DNA of 64,000 nucleotides, from positions 16,459 through 80,458 of the forward strand of contig SUTR01000005.1 in the NCBI GenBank assembly GCA_015062825.1. Reading direction: 5' to 3'. Below the pieces are notes generated by a model. The model was not told where the DNA came from and ran no database searches. It was given only the letters and a program-made list of their open reading frames with translations. Below, in pieces: positions 1 to 9,075 of the stretch (its first letter is position 1; every line of letters starts with the position of its first letter). The stretch is from Methanosphaera stadtmanae. GTDB lineage: Archaea > Methanobacteriota > Methanobacteria > Methanobacteriales > Methanobacteriaceae. The position numbers and the translations under genes were made by a program.

Positions 1-669
1 AAAACATGCGCTGACTTAGAGTCATGGGGTGCAAAAGCATTGATATTGATGAGATTTGCAAATACCAGAAATCAGGGATTAATCTTGAATAGCGATCCTA
101 TTATTCCGGGCATACAGGAACAAAACATTAATGAATTTGAACAGATAGTAAGGGAAACTGCAAAGGAATTTCATTTAAAAGTTACAGGCACTCCCGTATG
201 TGATCCTGACAATGATACGCCTTATGCATTATCCAAGGATAAAAATAAAGAATATCTTGAAATATTAACACCAATCAAAGCAGAGGCAACTATCATTACC
301 AGTAAAATATCGGCCCCATATATTCAGAAAATATTTGATAACATTGGTGCATCAGAACATGTGAATATTATCGCTACCCAACAAGAAATTGCATGTTTAA
401 TAACAGAGCAGGACCTTAGAGAAATTGATTTAAATGAGGTAAAGGATACTGTTATAATTCCAGGCAGATGTTTTGTGCACGATATGGTTGCAGAGGAAGT
501 CTTCCGCAAAGATGGAAAATTTAGGCTGATACATAGAGGACCTGATATGCTGACAATGGATGGTGAAATGAGTGGAACATTAACTAAAGAAGATGTTCTT
601 AAACAGGAATTATTTGCCTTTGAGGATCTTATTGAATTAATTAATTATATGGGTGTAAGAATAAATTAA
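1..669 (+). CDS. mmp10: Radical SAM methanogenesis marker protein 10 (Mmp10), C-terminal part, cut by window edge
   Basis: The reading frame is open from the first base, so this is the last ~223 codons of a gene starting outside the window; the TTG at 40 is internal. Mmp10 is a cobalamin-dependent radical SAM enzyme that C-methylates an active-site arginine of McrA, the alpha subunit of methyl-coenzyme M reductase. The visible part lacks the N-terminal CxxxCxxC cluster motif. It does contain the stretch CADLESWGAKALILMRFANT leading into GLILNSDPIIPGI, and a late IHRGPDMLTMDGE segment; I match these to Mmp10 from memory of the family. The downstream gene follows closely on the same strand. The assignment is good but rests on the C-terminal half only; another methanogen radical SAM family is the alternative. 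Confidence 0.66.
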   Translation, partial: KTCADLESWGAKALILMRFANTRNQGLILNSDPIIPGIQEQNINEFEQIVRETAKEFHLKVTGTPVCDPDNDTPYALSKDKNKEYLEILTPIKAEATIITSKISAPYIQKIFDNIGASEHVNIIATQQEIACLITEQDLREIDLNEVKDTVIIPGRCFVHDMVAEEVFRKDGKFRLIHRGPDMLTMDGEMSGTLTKEDVLKQELFAFEDLIELINYMGVRIN

Positions 670-692
670 AAAAAATATTGACGGTCATTATT

Positions 693-1424
693 ATGAAGGG
701 TAAATTGATAGGAGATATATTAGTCGTTAAAAAAGAACCTGAAAATATGGAAGAGATACTGAAATTACCATATGTAAAGAATATTGTGAAAATCGGTACG
801 ATTCATGGACAAAAAAGAGAACCGAATGTTACAATAATTTATGGTGATAGAACAGAAACAATTCATAAGGAAAACTATTGTAAATTTAAGATAGATGTTG
901 CTAAGGTAATGTGGTCTAAGGGCAATACTGGTGAAAGAAAAAGAATGAGTACTCTTCCTGAAGACAATGAAACTATCATTGACATGTTTGCAGGAATTGG
1001 ATATTTTACTATCCCCATGGCTGTTCATTCTAATGTTAAAAAGATTTATGCAATAGAGATTAATCCTGTCTCCTATAACTTTTTATGTGAAAACATAAAA
1101 TTAAATAAAGTTGAAGATATTGTAGAACCAATTCTTGGTGACTGCAATCTTCAAGAGTTTGATCATGTTGCCGATAGAATTATGATGGGTTATATCGGAA
1201 CCACACATCATTACCTGGATAGTGCCATTAAATATCTGAAAAAAGGTGGCATCATCCATTATCATGAGTCTACCCCGGAACCTATCCTATTTACAAGACC
1301 TGTTGAAAGAGTAAAAGATGCTGCTAAAAAACAAGGAAGAGATATTGAAGTTCTTAATAAACGTAGCATTAAGAAGTACTCTCCAGGTGTTCATCATACT
1401 GTTGTAGACATAAAGGTTAATTAA
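693..1424 (+). CDS. taw2: tRNA wybutosine-synthesis aminocarboxypropyltransferase Taw2/Tyw2-like
   Basis: A class I SAM-dependent enzyme of the Trm5/Tyw2 fold. Taw2 moves the 3-amino-3-carboxypropyl group of SAM onto 4-demethylwyosine at G37 of tRNA-Phe. The SAM-binding motif DMFAGIGYFTIPMA is near residue 97, the acidic motif AIEINP follows, and GGIIHYHES marks the late strand. The length (243 aa) fits the short archaeal Taw2 form. An in-frame TTG at 678 would add five residues. I prefer the ATG at 693 because MKGKLIGDILVV is a normal N-terminus; neither start has a clear ribosome-binding site. It lies about 23 nt after the mmp10-like gene, probably one transcript. Its last 8 bases overlap the convergent cofG gene. 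Trm5 (m1G37) is the main alternative, but Trm5 proteins are usually longer. Confidence 0.78.
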   Translation: MKGKLIGDILVVKKEPENMEEILKLPYVKNIVKIGTIHGQKREPNVTIIYGDRTETIHKENYCKFKIDVAKVMWSKGNTGERKRMSTLPEDNETIIDMFAGIGYFTIPMAVHSNVKKIYAIEINPVSYNFLCENIKLNKVEDIVEPILGDCNLQEFDHVADRIMMGYIGTTHHYLDSAIKYLKKGGIIHYHESTPEPILFTRPVERVKDAAKKQGRDIEVLNKRSIKKYSPGVHHTVVDIKVN

Positions 1425-2517
1425 TTCCATTTCTTTTTTTAATTTTTATTGCTTTATCATATACCTCTTGACTTAAGTACTCCCTATTAATATATTTATC
1501 ATAGACAGGTAGTCGTTCACTTAAGGTATAATTTATATTTCTTAATTGTCTTTCTAAATCATTTATTCTTGGCCATTTGTCATTTGGATTTATGTAATCC
1601 TTTGTTAATGGAGATATTCCTCCAAAATCATCTGCTCCCATAAGAGTAAAAATGGGTACCAGTCCATCGTTAAGATTTGGTGGAATCTGGATACTTACAT
1701 CAGGAAACATTAATGATGATAATAATGTTAATTTTATTAAATCCGTTATTGGAGGTTCTGGATAATCAGCCATGGGAATGTTTTCTTTAGGCTTGAAATT
1801 TTGTAGTATAATCTCTTGTATATGACCATATTTATCTTGAATTTTTCGTAACTTAAATAAGGAATCTATACGGTCATCTTTTGATTCGCCTATTCCTACA
1901 AGTAATCCTGTTGTGAACGGTATTTTCTCACAACCTGCATTTTCAATTAGTTTTAAGCGTTTTTTGGGATCTTTGCTAGGACTTTCCTGATGTACTATTG
2001 TTTTTAGCAATTCTTTATTTGTTGTCTCAAGCATCAATCCCATTGATGCGTTTACTCTTGACAATTTAGATAACTGATTTCTTGTAATGATGCCCATATT
2101 GGTATGTGGAAGGATTTCATATTCGTTTAGTAGTACCTTTGATAGATGGTAGACATATTCTACCATGGAATCATATCCATATTCATCGAGTTTTTTTAGA
2201 ACTAAATCATTTTTATCTGCTGATTCTCCAAATGTGAATAAGCTTTCAGTACAATTATAATCTCTTGCTTTTTTTGCAATGACGTAAACATCTTGGGGAT
2301 TCATCAAGAGATTGTCTGTTTGTTCTGGAGTCTCTTTAAATGTACAATAGCCACAGTTATTTTGACAGATATGTGTTAAAGGTAGAAAAATATTTTTGGA
2401 ATACGTGATATTATTTGATGTTCTTTTTAAATTAACTTCCTTTATTATTTGAAGTATATCCACAATACCATAATCCAACATTTCACGGGCTTCTTGTTTT
2501 GACAATAGATTATGCAT
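1417..2517 (-). CDS. cofG: 7,8-didemethyl-8-hydroxy-5-deazariboflavin (F0) synthase subunit CofG
   Basis: A radical SAM enzyme that, with CofH, builds the deazaflavin chromophore F0 of coenzyme F420, the hydride carrier of methanogenesis. The cluster motif CQNNCGYC (CxxxCxxC) is near residue 53, directly after the FLPLTHI strand. The C-terminal signature GADDFGGISPLTKDYINPN is characteristic of CofG. The length of 366 aa is normal. A GAGGA ribosome-binding site lies 7 nt before the ATG. cofH is not visible in the window. The gene converges on taw2 with an 8-bp overlap. Confidence 0.93.
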   Translation of the reverse strand: MHNLLSKQEAREMLDYGIVDILQIIKEVNLKRTSNNITYSKNIFLPLTHICQNNCGYCTFKETPEQTDNLLMNPQDVYVIAKKARDYNCTESLFTFGESADKNDLVLKKLDEYGYDSMVEYVYHLSKVLLNEYEILPHTNMGIITRNQLSKLSRVNASMGLMLETTNKELLKTIVHQESPSKDPKKRLKLIENAGCEKIPFTTGLLVGIGESKDDRIDSLFKLRKIQDKYGHIQEIILQNFKPKENIPMADYPEPPITDLIKLTLLSSLMFPDVSIQIPPNLNDGLVPIFTLMGADDFGGISPLTKDYINPNDKWPRINDLERQLRNINYTLSERLPVYDKYINREYLSQEVYDKAIKIKKRNGIN

Positions 2518-2810
2518 TTTAAAATCCTCTTTTATACATATTGAATTCAGATTATTAATCCCTATTTAATTTGCAATTTTAGACATATTTAGCTAAAAAA
2601 ATATTACTTCTTTAAATATTGCCTCATATTTAATGATTTATCCATTATATTTAAAAGAATGTAATAAGAATATTTAAGAACAAAAAAATAAGAATTTGTA
2701 TCCGATATAACGGGAATTAGTTTACTTGAAAAATTATTAAACACTTTTTCTATTTATTTTATCTTTTTTCTTTAAGATAATAAAAAGGAATAAAAAGTCT
2801 ATGATAATAC

Positions 2811-3278
2811 TTAGAACGCATTATCATTTTCATTTTCAGGATCTAATTGAACTACCATTGTTTCTACAAAACGAGGTCCAAAACCTGTATTGTCCATCCA
2901 CATTACAACATAAACTGCTATATCTTCTTCAGTTATTCCTATAACATAATCTGCTATAAATCCCGTCATTTCAAATGTATTTTTTAAACGTTCAATTCCT
3001 TCAATTCCATTTGGCTGATCATATACTTCAGTTACTTTTCTGAATTTCTTGTCTATTCTATCAGTTATAGTTCTTGCACTTTTAGATTCTAAGTATACAC
3101 GTTTTATATTCATTTTTTTATATAATTCTTCTATGGTTGGAACAATTTCATCTTTTTCTAATCTTTCATGAGTCATTCCTTTAATAATCATCGCTTCAGC
3201 ATTGTTTACGACTGGTTTAGAACCTTTAAAAACTCCTAGATTTTCCATTATTTCTCTTGCAATTTCTATTACTTCCAT
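2811..3278 (-). CDS. DUF2120-like conserved methanogen protein
   Basis: A small soluble protein (155 aa) with no signal peptide or membrane segment. It resembles the archaeal DUF2120 family, whose function I do not know. The C-terminal half (ITEEDIAVYVVMWMDNTGFG) is the most structured-looking part. I chose the third ATG (3278) as start because GGAG at 3288-3291 sits 9 nt upstream of it; the two earlier in-frame ATGs would overlap the end of mptA. The start is 1 nt past the mptA stop codon, so the genes are almost certainly co-transcribed and translationally coupled. That suggests, but does not prove, a role related to methanopterin synthesis. Confidence 0.6.
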   Translation of the reverse strand: MEVIEIAREIMENLGVFKGSKPVVNNAEAMIIKGMTHERLEKDEIVPTIEELYKKMNIKRVYLESKSARTITDRIDKKFRKVTEVYDQPNGIEGIERLKNTFEMTGFIADYVIGITEEDIAVYVVMWMDNTGFGPRFVETMVVQLDPENENDNAF

Positions 3279-3279
3279 A

Positions 3280-4227
3280 TTATTCATCTCCATAAATTTC
3301 TTTTCTTAATTGACCTAAAGATGCATTTTTTTGTGCAAATGCATTGTGTTGATGTATACTTTCCTCGTTGACTTGTTTGATTGTTACCATAGAACTATCT
3401 GGAAGATTAGAATATTTTTCAAGTATGCCAGATGTCATATTTCTTACGCAATCTTCTACAAATACAGGATTTTTATGTGCATTAGTTACAATTCTATTTT
3501 CATCAGGTCTTTTTAATAATTCACATACCGGAGAACTCATTGAATCTTGTATAATATTTATTAAATCCTCAACATTTACATCTTGATTTTCTGATACTTC
3601 AAGTAATATGCTTCCCCGTCCTCTTTGATTGTGTGAAGCAAAAGTAACAGAATCTATGACTTTTTCAACTGTTTCTTCATCTAAAAATTCCAGCAACTTT
3701 TCTTTAGAATCTTTAATTATTGATTCCTGAGCACATGGACATACGGTCATTCCAATTACTTCTGCACCTATCATTTTTTGAACATGTATATCCCCATTAT
3801 CATCCTTTGTTGCCACAGCACGTGCAATTATTTGTGTTGTTTCTTGGGTTTTCTTATTAGATACTGGAGATAATTTATTTATAATATATTCCCCTCGCGC
3901 TTCAGTTTCTGCACGAGTTGCATATTCATGTTTTTCAAGTAATCTTTTTACAAGATGTGCACATAATGTTTCTATATGAATTTCCGGTTCATTTACTGCC
4001 TCATCTATTATTTCAGATATTGCTTCAGGATTTCGTGACATATGAACACCTTTTTGTGTACTTGGCAAATCCACATAAGCATCAAATGTTGGCAATAATA
4101 TTATTGGTCTTTTTTCATCACGCTTAATTTTTAATAATTTTTTCACACCTGTTACTCCTACCTTTGTAAGTGATAACGGCATGTCCGGTTGTTTGTCTTG
4201 AGTATCTGGAAATTCACAAATGGACAT
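3280..4227 (-). CDS. mptA: GTP cyclohydrolase MptA (methanopterin biosynthesis, FolE2/IV type)
   Basis: Iron-dependent GTP cyclohydrolase that converts GTP to 7,8-dihydroneopterin 2',3'-cyclic phosphate, the first step towards tetrahydromethanopterin. Family marks are the DTQ near the N-terminus, PTFDAYVDLPSTQKGVHMSRN around residues 43-65, and the metal-site segment TVCPCAQE. An in-frame ATG lies 18 bases further upstream, but GGAGG at 4239-4243 falls inside that extension and is spaced 11 nt from the ATG at 4227. The shorter 315-aa form (MSICEFPDTQ) is therefore preferred, and it matches the usual family length. It forms a tight operon with the DUF2120-like gene. Confidence 0.92.
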   Translation of the reverse strand: MSICEFPDTQDKQPDMPLSLTKVGVTGVKKLLKIKRDEKRPIILLPTFDAYVDLPSTQKGVHMSRNPEAISEIIDEAVNEPEIHIETLCAHLVKRLLEKHEYATRAETEARGEYIINKLSPVSNKKTQETTQIIARAVATKDDNGDIHVQKMIGAEVIGMTVCPCAQESIIKDSKEKLLEFLDEETVEKVIDSVTFASHNQRGRGSILLEVSENQDVNVEDLINIIQDSMSSPVCELLKRPDENRIVTNAHKNPVFVEDCVRNMTSGILEKYSNLPDSSMVTIKQVNEESIHQHNAFAQKNASLGQLRKEIYGDE

Positions 4228-4589
4228 TATATTCAATTCCTCCATGTTATATTATTCTTGAATTTTAATTAAATAATTTAATGATTTTTTTAATAAATTT
4301 TATGAATATTTATTTTCATCTTTATAATAATAGTATATTAGATTTTTTTAGTATTTTCTTTTTTTGAATAAGAAAAAAATAGATACATAAAAAAAATGAT
4401 TTTGGTAGTATGTGTTAATTTCAAAATAGAACATTTTTTAAATTAAAGATCTAGAATCTTAAATCCGATGTATTATTAATTTTTTCAAAAAAAAATAATA
4501 AAATGTCGAAAGCACAAAATAAAAAAAATATCCAATTTAAAAGTAAAAAGAGTAAACTGATAAAGATCTTTCTTTATCAGAAAAAAAAT
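4228..4589. other. Intergenic region between mptA and the Lrp-type regulator
   Basis: About 360 AT-rich bases. They hold the mptA promoter region (minus strand, T/A-rich stretches around 4300-4350) and, at the far end, a perfect 10-bp hairpin just past the regulator gene. I see no open reading frame, GC-rich RNA-like segment or repeat otherwise. Confidence 0.5.
4557..4580 (-). terminator. Perfect 10-bp hairpin after the Lrp-type gene
   Basis: CTGATAAAGA (4557-4566) and TCTTTATCAG (4571-4580) are exact reverse complements around a 4-base loop. The hairpin begins 9 nt past the regulator stop codon and, read on the minus strand, is preceded by a T8 run. It is probably a 3'-end processing or termination structure. 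Because the symmetry is perfect it could also be a protein-binding site. Confidence 0.5.
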
Positions 4590-5087
4590 TTAATCAAATT
4601 TAATCATAGATGAGTTTAATTCTTCTTTTACAATGTTTAGTACTGTATGAGTATATGTTTTAACAACAGGTTCTTCAGCCAGTAATAATTTAATAAACTC
4701 ATTTAATTCAAATGTATCCCTAAATTTAGCAATCATTATAGAATCAAATTGTCCTGTTACATCATAAACTGCAAGTAAATTATGTTTAAATATTTCTTTA
4801 TCCACTATAGATGATATTGTTCCACCTTTTAGTTCAAGACCAATGAGTGCAGTTAGATTATAACCTAATTTTTCATGATCTATTACAGGTACAAATTTAT
4901 TGATTATACCGGATTTTGTTAATTTATCTACTCTATTGTGTATTGTTCCTACAGATACTCCTAATTCCCTAGAAATTTTACGGTAGGATTTTCGTCCATC
5001 ATTACTTAATAAGTCTAAAATTCTCTTATCAAGTACGTCCATTGAGACATTTGCCATATTTTCATTGTTTTTTCTTAGTTCTTCCAT
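4590..5087 (-). CDS. Lrp/AsnC-family transcriptional regulator
   Basis: A 165-aa one-domain-pair regulator. An N-terminal winged helix-turn-helix covers residues ~15-65 (LDKRILDLLSNDGRKSYRKI, then VSVGTIHNRVDKL as recognition helix). A C-terminal RAM/AsnC effector domain follows (~75-150, with YDVTGQFDSIMIA). Such proteins form octamers or dimers and often sense amino acids. I use the ATG at 5087 because AAGGGGAT (5091-5099) is placed 4 nt upstream; an earlier in-frame ATG seven codons upstream precedes that site. A TATA box lies at 5181-5190. Its targets are unknown; autoregulation and control of the divergent secreted-protein gene are possible. Confidence 0.88.
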   Translation of the reverse strand: MEELRKNNENMANVSMDVLDKRILDLLSNDGRKSYRKISRELGVSVGTIHNRVDKLTKSGIINKFVPVIDHEKLGYNLTALIGLELKGGTISSIVDKEIFKHNLLAVYDVTGQFDSIMIAKFRDTFELNEFIKLLLAEEPVVKTYTHTVLNIVKEELNSSMIKFD

Positions 5088-5548
5088 AGTTATCCCCTTT
5101 CTTATCATTACTCCGTTAATAAATGGTAATGAAATTAGCTATGATTTGAATTTTCCTATGATATTATTTTAGATAGATTAGTATATAAACCTTTTGAAAA
5201 ATAACAGTAGATGTCTATAATATTTATAAAGATTTTATCATTTCTAAATTTTTACTTTTAAAACTTAACAAAGTTAATAAAATAACTGAAAAGATATAAA
5301 TTAAAAATTTAAAAAAAATCAAAAATAGCCCATTTAGACATTATTAAATAAGATAGAATTATTAGTTAAAAATAGATATAAAGTAGATTATAACCGAAAC
5401 TAAAAAAAATATACCAAAATACAACATTGAAAACATAATGATAATTACAACAAACTAATAAAAAAAATAATAATCCTTTAATAACTATAAAATACAAACA
5501 TTATTAAATAATAATGAAAAAAAATTTATAACAAAATGGTGAAAATAA
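5088..5548. other. Divergent intergenic region, Lrp-type gene / secreted protein gene
   Basis: About 460 bases, very AT-rich, between two divergent genes. It contains the TATA box at 5181-5190 for the regulator and several A/T runs towards 5549. No further gene or RNA-like segment is visible. It is a natural place for regulator binding, but I could not define an operator. Confidence 0.4.
5181..5190 (-). promoter_or_regulatory. TATA box of the Lrp-type gene
   Basis: Read on the minus strand, GTTTATATAC is preceded by an AAAAG that fits a BRE element. Transcription would start near 5157, leaving a leader of about 70 nt. Confidence 0.5.
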
Positions 5549-6241
5549 ATGAAATGGTATGTATCATTCATAATTGTAATATTTCTACTAGTAGGTTTGA
5601 TATATGTTGCATCAAGTTCAACATCTGACGACATAGAACCACTAGGAAGATTAGCATTTGTAAAAATTGCAAATCCCGACATGTATCCCGGTCATGTACA
5701 TGCAAATCTGCTAGCTCAATACGCTCAAGAAAGAGATTCCAAATGTGCCATCGTTTTACACTACGCAGGTAGTTCAAATTATAGAAATTTCATGAATGGA
5801 AATACATACATAATTGAAATGGCATTTATGGATACTGCAGGAGCACAAGTAAATATTGATTGGGGACAAGTTATAGACTATGGATTACATGGAGTTCCGA
5901 ATGATAAATGGGATTATAAAGTAGATGGTGAAATATACGATAAATTTGAAGATGCATGGGCAAGAGTACTAGAATTTGCAGACAGTAATCAACAGAAAGG
6001 ACCAATACCTATGGTATGGCATGGAACTGTTCGTGAAGGAAGTATATTCATAAATCCAGGTTGCGGATTCCCATTATACTACCAAGTATGCTGTAAAGAA
6101 TTCGGACACCTCGGTGGAATTTTACATGCGGCTACCGGATCAATATTCCCTTACTTCAACAACCCATACAGATCATATGAAATAGAACATGCATCAGAAT
6201 TACAATATTATTACACACATAATATGTTAAATTATGAATAA
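5549..6241 (+). CDS. Secreted or membrane-anchored protein of unknown function
   Basis: I do not recognise this family. The first ~22 residues are strongly hydrophobic (YVSFIIVIFLLVGLIYVA) and would act as a signal anchor or uncleaved signal peptide, so the remaining ~205 residues face outside. The exported part is aromatic-rich. It has one early Cys (SKCAIV) and a Cys cluster GCGFPLYYQVCC near residues 172-183 followed by EFGHLGGILHAATG. His residues near the cysteines (HGTV, FGHLGG, LHAA) could form a metal or catalytic site, which is speculation. A GGTGA ribosome-binding site is 6 nt before the ATG. It is a single gene ended by a clear hairpin-plus-T8 terminator. Confidence 0.75.
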   Translation: MKWYVSFIIVIFLLVGLIYVASSSTSDDIEPLGRLAFVKIANPDMYPGHVHANLLAQYAQERDSKCAIVLHYAGSSNYRNFMNGNTYIIEMAFMDTAGAQVNIDWGQVIDYGLHGVPNDKWDYKVDGEIYDKFEDAWARVLEFADSNQQKGPIPMVWHGTVREGSIFINPGCGFPLYYQVCCKEFGHLGGILHAATGSIFPYFNNPYRSYEIEHASELQYYYTHNMLNYE

Positions 6242-6276
6242 ATGTAGATATTAAAATCTACATTATACTTTTTTTT
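6241..6276 (+). terminator. Intrinsic-type terminator after the secreted protein gene
   Basis: AATGTAGAT (6241-6249) pairs perfectly with ATCTACATT (6256-6264) around a 6-base loop, followed by T8 (6269-6276). The stem begins on the last base of the stop codon. The convergent trm1 gene ends at 6288, so the structure may serve both strands. Confidence 0.65.
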
Positions 6277-6287
6277 AAAAAATAAAA

Positions 6288-7448
6288 TTAGCTGTTTTTT
6301 TCCTTAACTTCTTTAATTATATCCTTTAATTCATTGATTGGAATATCCGTTCTCATACCCGTTAACTTGAAATGAGTTCTGGATATGAAGTATCCTCTTG
6401 ATTCAATCTCATCCATGACATCATTTATTTTTGGAGCACTTATTTTTAGTTTTTTACATAATTTATGAATATCAAAAAAGGTTGCCGGACCATCTGCTTC
6501 ATTATAACATTTAGTGAATAGATCCAATATTTCAGATTTTTTATTTAAACTCAAATCTTCTGCAGTTTCCATCATAGATTTGAGAAATTCCTTATCCCAT
6601 AATTTTCCAAGCCATAAAGGACCTGCTATATCATATTTATGGCCACAACATGGACATTCATCAACTATTGATGGAGAATAACCATAAAACAATTCCCTAT
6701 TAAGACATTCAGGACAATGTGCAACAAAACCCACATTATTTAAGGATTCATTGGTCTTCTTACCACCCCTTTGAACAATTGCATAAACTCTCATATAATG
6801 TTCAGTACTATGTGAAAATAAAACATGCAAATACTTCTGATTTACGGCCAAATTACGGGCTGTTGCAGCAATCAGTATACGTATTCCATTTTCATGACAA
6901 TATTCAGTTTTTTGAGGATTTGCCCCATATTTACGAATACATGGATCGTGATAAGTACCACATAATGCAGATGTATCCGTAGCACTAATACAAATTAAAC
7001 CTCCTGGCCTAATATTTGCAGCTGTTGACTGAAGAAACATAGCAGGCGTACCAAAGGGATCTATATCCACCACGTCAAACAAGCCTTTATTTGATTGCAA
7101 TAATATATTAGCATCATTTTTTTCAACTTCAACATTTGAAATATTATTTAATTGCATATTAGCTTTTGCTTGGTTGACAGCCAAAGGATTTACATCTCCA
7201 ACAACCACCTTTTCTACCCCTTCAATTTCCTTGGAATATCTTGCACCCCTTATACCCGTTCCACCAAAAGCATCACATATAATAATATCATGATCCAACT
7301 GTTTTCTATACTGATTAATAACTACAACAGATATGTCCCTGTTGAATTCCATTACAGGATTGTAGAAAACAGGAGCTTCTGATGAAACTTTTTCATAGTC
7401 AGGTACTTGAATCTTAACTAATCCTTCTTCTATAAAATGTGTATCCAT
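6288..7448 (-). CDS. trm1: tRNA (guanine(26)-N(2))-dimethyltransferase Trm1
   Basis: Methylates G26 at the D-stem/anticodon-stem junction of tRNA, using SAM. The N-terminal VFYNPVMEFNRDIS and the SAM-binding CDAFGGTGIRGARY motif (near residue 57) are seen. The catalytic DIDPFGTPAMFL motif is near residue 128. The C-terminal half has a zinc-binding arrangement CPEC...CPCC near residues 240-266 and a winged-helix-like tail. The 386-aa length is normal. A GGGAG ribosome-binding site precedes the ATG. It converges on the secreted-protein gene. Confidence 0.95.
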   Translation of the reverse strand: MDTHFIEEGLVKIQVPDYEKVSSEAPVFYNPVMEFNRDISVVVINQYRKQLDHDIIICDAFGGTGIRGARYSKEIEGVEKVVVGDVNPLAVNQAKANMQLNNISNVEVEKNDANILLQSNKGLFDVVDIDPFGTPAMFLQSTAANIRPGGLICISATDTSALCGTYHDPCIRKYGANPQKTEYCHENGIRILIAATARNLAVNQKYLHVLFSHSTEHYMRVYAIVQRGGKKTNESLNNVGFVAHCPECLNRELFYGYSPSIVDECPCCGHKYDIAGPLWLGKLWDKEFLKSMMETAEDLSLNKKSEILDLFTKCYNEADGPATFFDIHKLCKKLKISAPKINDVMDEIESRGYFISRTHFKLTGMRTDIPINELKDIIKEVKEKNS

Positions 7449-7933
7449 AATTGTACTCCCAAATAAATGATTTAATGTTATAACTAACTTTTATTCAACA
7501 ACTTATCAATAGGAAATTAGGCCTCTTAAATAATCAAATCCAAAAATAGAATCTGTAAAGCAACTCCCCAATCTCCAAAGTTGTATAATACTAATATAAT
7601 ATTATTCTTTTATAGGATATGAGTATTATTATTTTTTCATGAAAACATTTGCAGAGATAGTTTTTTCCTGATTTTAACATGGAATTTATTTGAGTATAAT
7701 TTTATTTTAGTCATAATACCATTAATCGCCATTAACAGTTTTTAAGATGCAACAATTTAAGTAGTAATTATTTAATATTATTTTAAGAATTCTTTTATAG
7801 TATAAAAAAGAGATACATAATTAGGAATATTATTCATCAAATATTAATATAAGAGATAATATGAAAATAATGACAATTAAGTAAATAAGAACTTTTTTTT
7901 TAGTTATATAAAAAGATAAAGGTGTTAAAGACT
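7449..7933. other. Divergent intergenic region trm1 / DegT aminotransferase
   Basis: About 485 AT-rich bases holding the two divergent promoters. A TATA-like TTATATA lies at 7904-7910, about 25 nt before the preferred DegT start. Nothing RNA-like or coding is visible. Confidence 0.4.
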
Positions 7934-9025
7934 ATGATAAATATTGCTAAACCAATCATTAGTGATGAAGAAATAGAAGCAGTAACTGAAGTATTAAAAT
8001 CAGGAATGTTAGCACAGGGTCCACAAGTAGATGCATTTCAAAAAGAATTTGCTGAATATACCCAAGCAAAACATGCAATTGCAACAAGTTCCGGAACAAC
8101 AGCATTACACACAGCACTCGTTGCAGCAGGAGTTAAAGAGGCAGATGAAGTTATAACAACACCATTCACATTTGCAGCTACATCAAACTCAATATTATAT
8201 TCCGGTGCAAAACCAGTATATGCGGATATTGACCCTAAAACTTTCAATTTAGATCCGGAAAAAATTGAAGAAAAAATTACTGATAAAACAACAGCCATTG
8301 TACCAGTTCACCTGTATGGACAAGCAGCACAGATGGATGAAATTATGGAAATAGCACAAAAACATGACTTGAAAGTAATCGAAGATGCTGCACAAGCTCA
8401 TGGTTGTAAATTCAAAGGTAAAAAAATCGGAAGCATTGGAGATTTAGGATGTTTCAGTTTTTATCCTACAAAAAACATGACAACCGGAGAAGGTGGAATG
8501 GTTACAACTAATGATGATGAATTAGCAGAAAAATCAGGTATGGTTAGAGCTCATGGTGAAAGTAAAAGATATGAACAATCATTATTAGGATATAACTATA
8601 GAATGACAGATATTGCTGCCAGTATTGGTCGTTGTCAACTAAAACATATTGATGAATTTAACCAGAAAAGAAATGAAAATGCAGAATACCTCAATGAAGG
8701 ACTAAGTGATGTTGAAGGAGTCACTACCCCTGAAGTTGCAGAGGACACATACCATGTATTCCACCAATATACTATAAGAGTTGCTAGCAAAAGAGATGAA
8801 TTTAGGGAATTCTTAACTAAAGAAGAAATTGGAACTGGAGTCCATTACCCTATTGTATTGTATAAACAGCCATACTATCAAAATTTAGGCATTACTGGAA
8901 ATTGTCCTGAAGCAGAACGTGCAGCAAGTGAAGTAATATCATTACCAGTACATCCATCCCTTACAACTAACGATTTAGATACTGTTATTGAAGCTGTTAA
9001 AAAAGCTGCAAATGAATTATTATAA
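7934..9025 (+). CDS. DegT/DnrJ/EryC1/StrS-family PLP aminotransferase (sugar aminotransferase)
   Basis: PLP-dependent aminotransferase of the type that aminates keto-sugars for surface glycans. Family marks are [11 protein letters not shown] (cofactor phosphate site), EDAAQAHG (Asp for the pyridine nitrogen), and the Schiff-base lysine in [14 protein letters not shown]. The C-terminal HQYTIRV and LPVHPSL segments also fit. I start at the ATG of [20 protein letters not shown] (7918-7924) is spaced 9 nt from it and a TATA box is ~25 nt upstream; the GTG at 7922 would fall inside the ribosome-binding site. The natural substrate cannot be read from sequence; N-glycan or pseudomurein sugar synthesis is plausible. 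A T8 tract follows the stop. Confidence 0.88.
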   Translation: MINIAKPIISDEEIEAVTEVLKSGMLAQGPQVDAFQKEFAEYTQAKHAIATSSGTTALHTALVAAGVKEADEVITTPFTFAATSNSILYSGAKPVYADIDPKTFNLDPEKIEEKITDKTTAIVPVHLYGQAAQMDEIMEIAQKHDLKVIEDAAQAHGCKFKGKKIGSIGDLGCFSFYPTKNMTTGEGGMVTTNDDELAEKSGMVRAHGESKRYEQSLLGYNYRMTDIAASIGRCQLKHIDEFNQKRNENAEYLNEGLSDVEGVTTPEVAEDTYHVFHQYTIRVASKRDEFREFLTKEEIGTGVHYPIVLYKQPYYQNLGITGNCPEAERAASEVISLPVHPSLTTNDLDTVIEAVKKAANELL

Positions 9026-9041
9026 ATATACCCTTTTATAC

Positions 9042-9049
9042 TTTTTTTT
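9042..9049 (+). terminator. T-tract after DegT aminotransferase
   Basis: A T8 run 17 nt after the stop, in a CCCTTTTATAC context; U-rich tracts of this kind are archaeal termination signals. It lies only 26 nt before the next start codon. Confidence 0.45.
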
Positions 9050-9075
9050 AAAATTAAATTGATGGTTATAATTTT

